From VRUE01 sp963697695 (lineage in GTDB: Bacteria > Actinomycetota > Thermoleophilia > Solirubrobacterales > 70-9), in contig OY969094.1 of the NCBI GenBank assembly GCA_963697695.1, positions 124,001 through 188,000 of the forward strand: 64,000 nucleotides of DNA, written 5' to 3'. The position numbers and the translations under genes are program-made. The notes below the pieces were generated by a model, which saw only the letters and a list, made by a program, of their open reading frames with translations, had not been told where the DNA came from and searched no databases. Positions 59,932-64,000 of this stretch are shown here, piece after piece (position 1 is the first letter of the stretch; each line of letters starts with the position of its first letter).

Positions 59932-59955
59932 AAGTGGGCCTGGCCCACTTTTTTT
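59932..59955 (+). terminator. Intrinsic terminator in the rimP-nusA-infB leader (attenuator)
   Basis: AAGTGGGC (59932-59939) and GCCCACTT (59943-59950) form an 8-bp stem with a CTG loop. A seven-base T-run (59949-59955) overlaps the right arm. It lies after the promoter and 13 bases before the rimP ATG, so it should attenuate the operon, or stop read-through from coaBC. Confidence 0.85.
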
Positions 59956-59968
59956 ACGGCCTCAACCG

Positions 59969-60208
59969 ATGCAAGACCTCCAGCAGGACATCCGCAAACA
60001 GCTTCAGGAGCTCGATTCCGAGCTCGATCTCGTCGCGCTCGAGCAGCCCGGCAAGGAGTCGCTGCGCCTCTTCATCGACCATCCCGAAGGTGTCGATCTC
60101 GCCCTCTGCGAGCGGGTTACCAGGCATCTCAACCATCTGCGGGCGGAGTACTCGTTGGAGATCTCCTCACCCGGTCCTAAGTACCGCGACCACAAGGAGA
60201 TCCAGTGA
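59969..60208 (+). CDS. rimP: Short RimP-like ribosome maturation factor (N-terminal domain only)
   Basis: The 79-residue product matches the RimP N-terminal domain: DLVALEQPGKESLRLFIDHPEGVDLALCERVTRHL followed by YSLEISSPGPKYR. Normal RimP proteins have about 150 residues with a C-terminal SH3-like domain that is absent here; the coding frame ends by overlapping nusA (4 nt). Position directly before nusA supports the identity. It may be a lineage-specific minimal form with altered 30S assembly function. Confidence 0.8.
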   Translation: MQDLQQDIRKQLQELDSELDLVALEQPGKESLRLFIDHPEGVDLALCERVTRHLNHLRAEYSLEISSPGPKYRDHKEIQ

Positions 60209-61847
60209 GCAAGGAGATCGTCGAAGCTGTCAAGGCGCTCGAGCAGGAGAAGGGGATCTCCGCGGACAAGCTGATGGACGCGCTCGAGGACGCGCTCCTC
60301 TCGGCCTACAAGAAGACCCCGGGGGCGGCGAAATACGCCCGCGTCGACCTCGACCACGAAACCGGCGATTTCCGCGTCTTCGAACTGATCCTGCCGCCCG
60401 AGCTGGAGGAGAAGCTGCTCGCCGAGGCTGCCGAGGCCCAGGAGGAAGAAGAGCGCGAGATCGACCCGGAGACCGGCGAGTTGCGCGAGCCGGAGGAGCC
60501 CGAACTCGATCCGGCGATGATCGCCCCCTACGAGGACCAGATCAGCACCCGCGACGTCACCCCCGAAGACTTCGGCCGGATTGCGGCCCAGACCGCCAAG
60601 CAGGTGATCCTGCAGCGGATCCGCGAGGCCGAACGGATGATGATGTTCGACGAGTACCAGGACCGGGTCGGCGAGCTGATCACGGGCATCATCCAGCAGT
60701 CGGACAAGCGCTACACGCTGGTGCAGCTGCGCGAGCGGGTCGAGGCGCTGCTGCCAAAGTCCGAGCAGGTCTACAACGAGCGCTACGACCACGGAATGCG
60801 GGTCAAGGCGGTGATCACCGACGTCTCCGACTCGACCAAAGGCCCGGCGATCGTCGTCTCACGGCGCAGCTCGGAGCTGATCAAGAAGCTGTTCGAACTC
60901 GAGGTACCCGAGATCGCCGACAAGCTGGTCGAGATCGTCGGCGTCGCTCGCGAGCCCGGCTATCGCTCGAAGATCGCCGTGATCTCGCACGCCGACGGGG
61001 TCGACCCGGTAGGCGCCTGCGTCGGTCCGCGCGGCTCGCGGGTGCGGATGGTCGTTTCCGAGCTCCGCGGCGAGAAGATCGACATCATCCCCCACAACGA
61101 CGAGCCCGCCCGCTTCGTTGCCAAGGCGCTCTCACCGGCCCGCGTTCGCGAGGTGATCGTCGATGACGACGAGCGTCAGGCGACCGTGATCGTCCCCGAC
61201 GACCAGCTCTCGCTGGCGATCGGCCGCGATGGCCAGAATGCCCGTCTCGCGGCCAGGCTCACCGGCTGGCGGGTCGACATCAAGTCCGAGACCGAGTTCT
61301 CCCAGGAGGACCAGGATGTGGAGTACGAGGGCGAAGAAACATTCGACGGGCGCTGCATGGCGGTGCTCTCGAACGGGCGTCGTTGTCCGAATGCCGCGAT
61401 CTCCGAGTCGACCTACTGCGGGCTCCCTCAGCACCAGGCACTGAGCCGCTTCGACACCAACCAGATGGTCATCCTGGCGTCCGTTTCCGAAGCCGAGGTC
61501 GAGATCCTCGCCGATCCGGACGCCGACCAGGGTCAGGTCGACGAGATCGTTCAGAAGGCGGAAGCGGAGTTCGTCGAGGAGGTGCCCGAGGAGGAGACCG
61601 CCGAAGCGACTCCCGATCAGGGTTCCGACGAATCCGCCGCGGGTCCTGTCGCCGAGGATGACCCTCCGGCGAACACCCCGGAGGGCTCATCCCCGACGCC
61701 ACCCGCGGAAGATGCGTCGGAGGAAGCTCAGGACGAGGCCGCGGTGGCGGAGTCCGAGCCCGAGGGCGCAGAGCTGACGCGGGACGAAGCGCCCGAAAAA
61801 CCCGCTGACGAGATGGAGCCCGTCGCCGAGGAGGCAGAGCAGTCCTA

Positions 61848-61848
<1 letters not shown>
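60205..61848 (+). CDS. nusA: Transcription termination/antitermination factor NusA with cysteine-rich insert and acidic tail
   Basis: The 547-residue product has the N-terminal polymerase-binding domain (LMDALEDALLSAYKKT, with an acidic insertion at about 74-110), an S1 domain (GMRVKAVITDV), and KH1/KH2 domains (DPVGACVGPRGSRVRMVVSE, LSLAIGRDGQNARLAARLTG). Next is a short segment C384-x9-C394-x10-C405-x4-H410 that could bind zinc, then a long acidic C-terminal tail (about 460-547). It modulates pausing and termination. A GTG start overlaps rimP, and its stop touches the infB start. The usual ylxR gene between nusA and infB is missing. Confidence 0.94.

Positions 61849-64000
<2,152 letters not shown>

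Overview
The window is a GC-rich bacterial chromosome segment. Start codons are often GTG or TTG, and many genes overlap by 4 nt (ATGA/GTGA). Gene content and order point to a high-GC actinobacterium, most plausibly the Thermoleophilia/Solirubrobacterales group: a leading pyrR-pyrB-pyrC-carA-carB-pyrK/D operon, a mihF-type integration host factor before gmk-rpoZ-coaBC, then rimP-nusA-infB, plus secreted proteins with repeated 'GSSFxCxLD...AGNxDxSPAxxxW' modules. The taxonomic placement is an inference from gene order and protein style.

Region 1 (1-34.7 kb) is a large surface-polysaccharide locus with secreted proteins around it. On the minus strand are two parallel beta-helix proteins (one cut by the window edge), then GT4, NodB-type deacetylase, GT2, FemAB-like acyltransferase, asparagine synthase-like amidotransferase and GT2. 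After a lone plus-strand methyltransferase come a Wzx-type flippase, two GT4 enzymes, a PglD/NeuD-like acetyltransferase and a third beta-helix protein whose C-terminal ~355 residues closely match those of the 606-3287 protein. The plus-strand half carries an NAD-dependent epimerase, a DegT aminotransferase, an initiating sugar-phosphate transferase, an MFS transporter, an anchored beta-propeller protein and a 2,868-residue secreted multidomain protein. A LuxR-type regulator with a degenerate receiver follows, coupled to a second DegT aminotransferase and a hexapeptide acyltransferase. Together these would make activated amino sugars, build a lipid-linked glycan, flip it and decorate the surface. 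No polymerase (Wzy), chain-length regulator or exosortase is visible here.

Region 2 (34.7-47.1 kb) is mixed: lipid kinase, SnoaL-like protein, MpsC/DUF2294 protein, a metallo-beta-lactamase hydrolase / phosphohexomutase / HIT cluster, and CorA. A SAM-I riboswitch with a clear terminator controls threonine synthase plus a ubiquitin-like sulfur carrier. A CDP-glucose pathway pair (RfbF/RfbG-like), an SRAP/YedK DNA-protein crosslink protein, a small membrane protein and an alpha/beta hydrolase complete it.

Region 3 (47.1-64 kb) is housekeeping: tRNA-Arg(CCG), RNase Z, a PyrR-type leader and the pyrimidine operon ending in a fused PyrK-PyrD polypeptide, mihF behind a strong promoter, gmk, rpoZ and coaBC. 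A 91-nt element of nested perfect inverted repeats overlaps the coaBC 3' end. After it come a promoter, a leader terminator, a very short rimP, nusA with a cysteine-rich insert and acidic tail, and infB running off the end.

Strongest points for follow-up: the duplicated beta-helix domains with swapped N-termini; the PyrK-PyrD fusion with a retained internal start and a hairpin-encoded insertion; the nested inverted repeat plus leader terminator before rimP-nusA-infB; the SAM-riboswitch thrC/sulfur-carrier operon; and the orphan regulator lacking a phospho-acceptor inside the polysaccharide locus.
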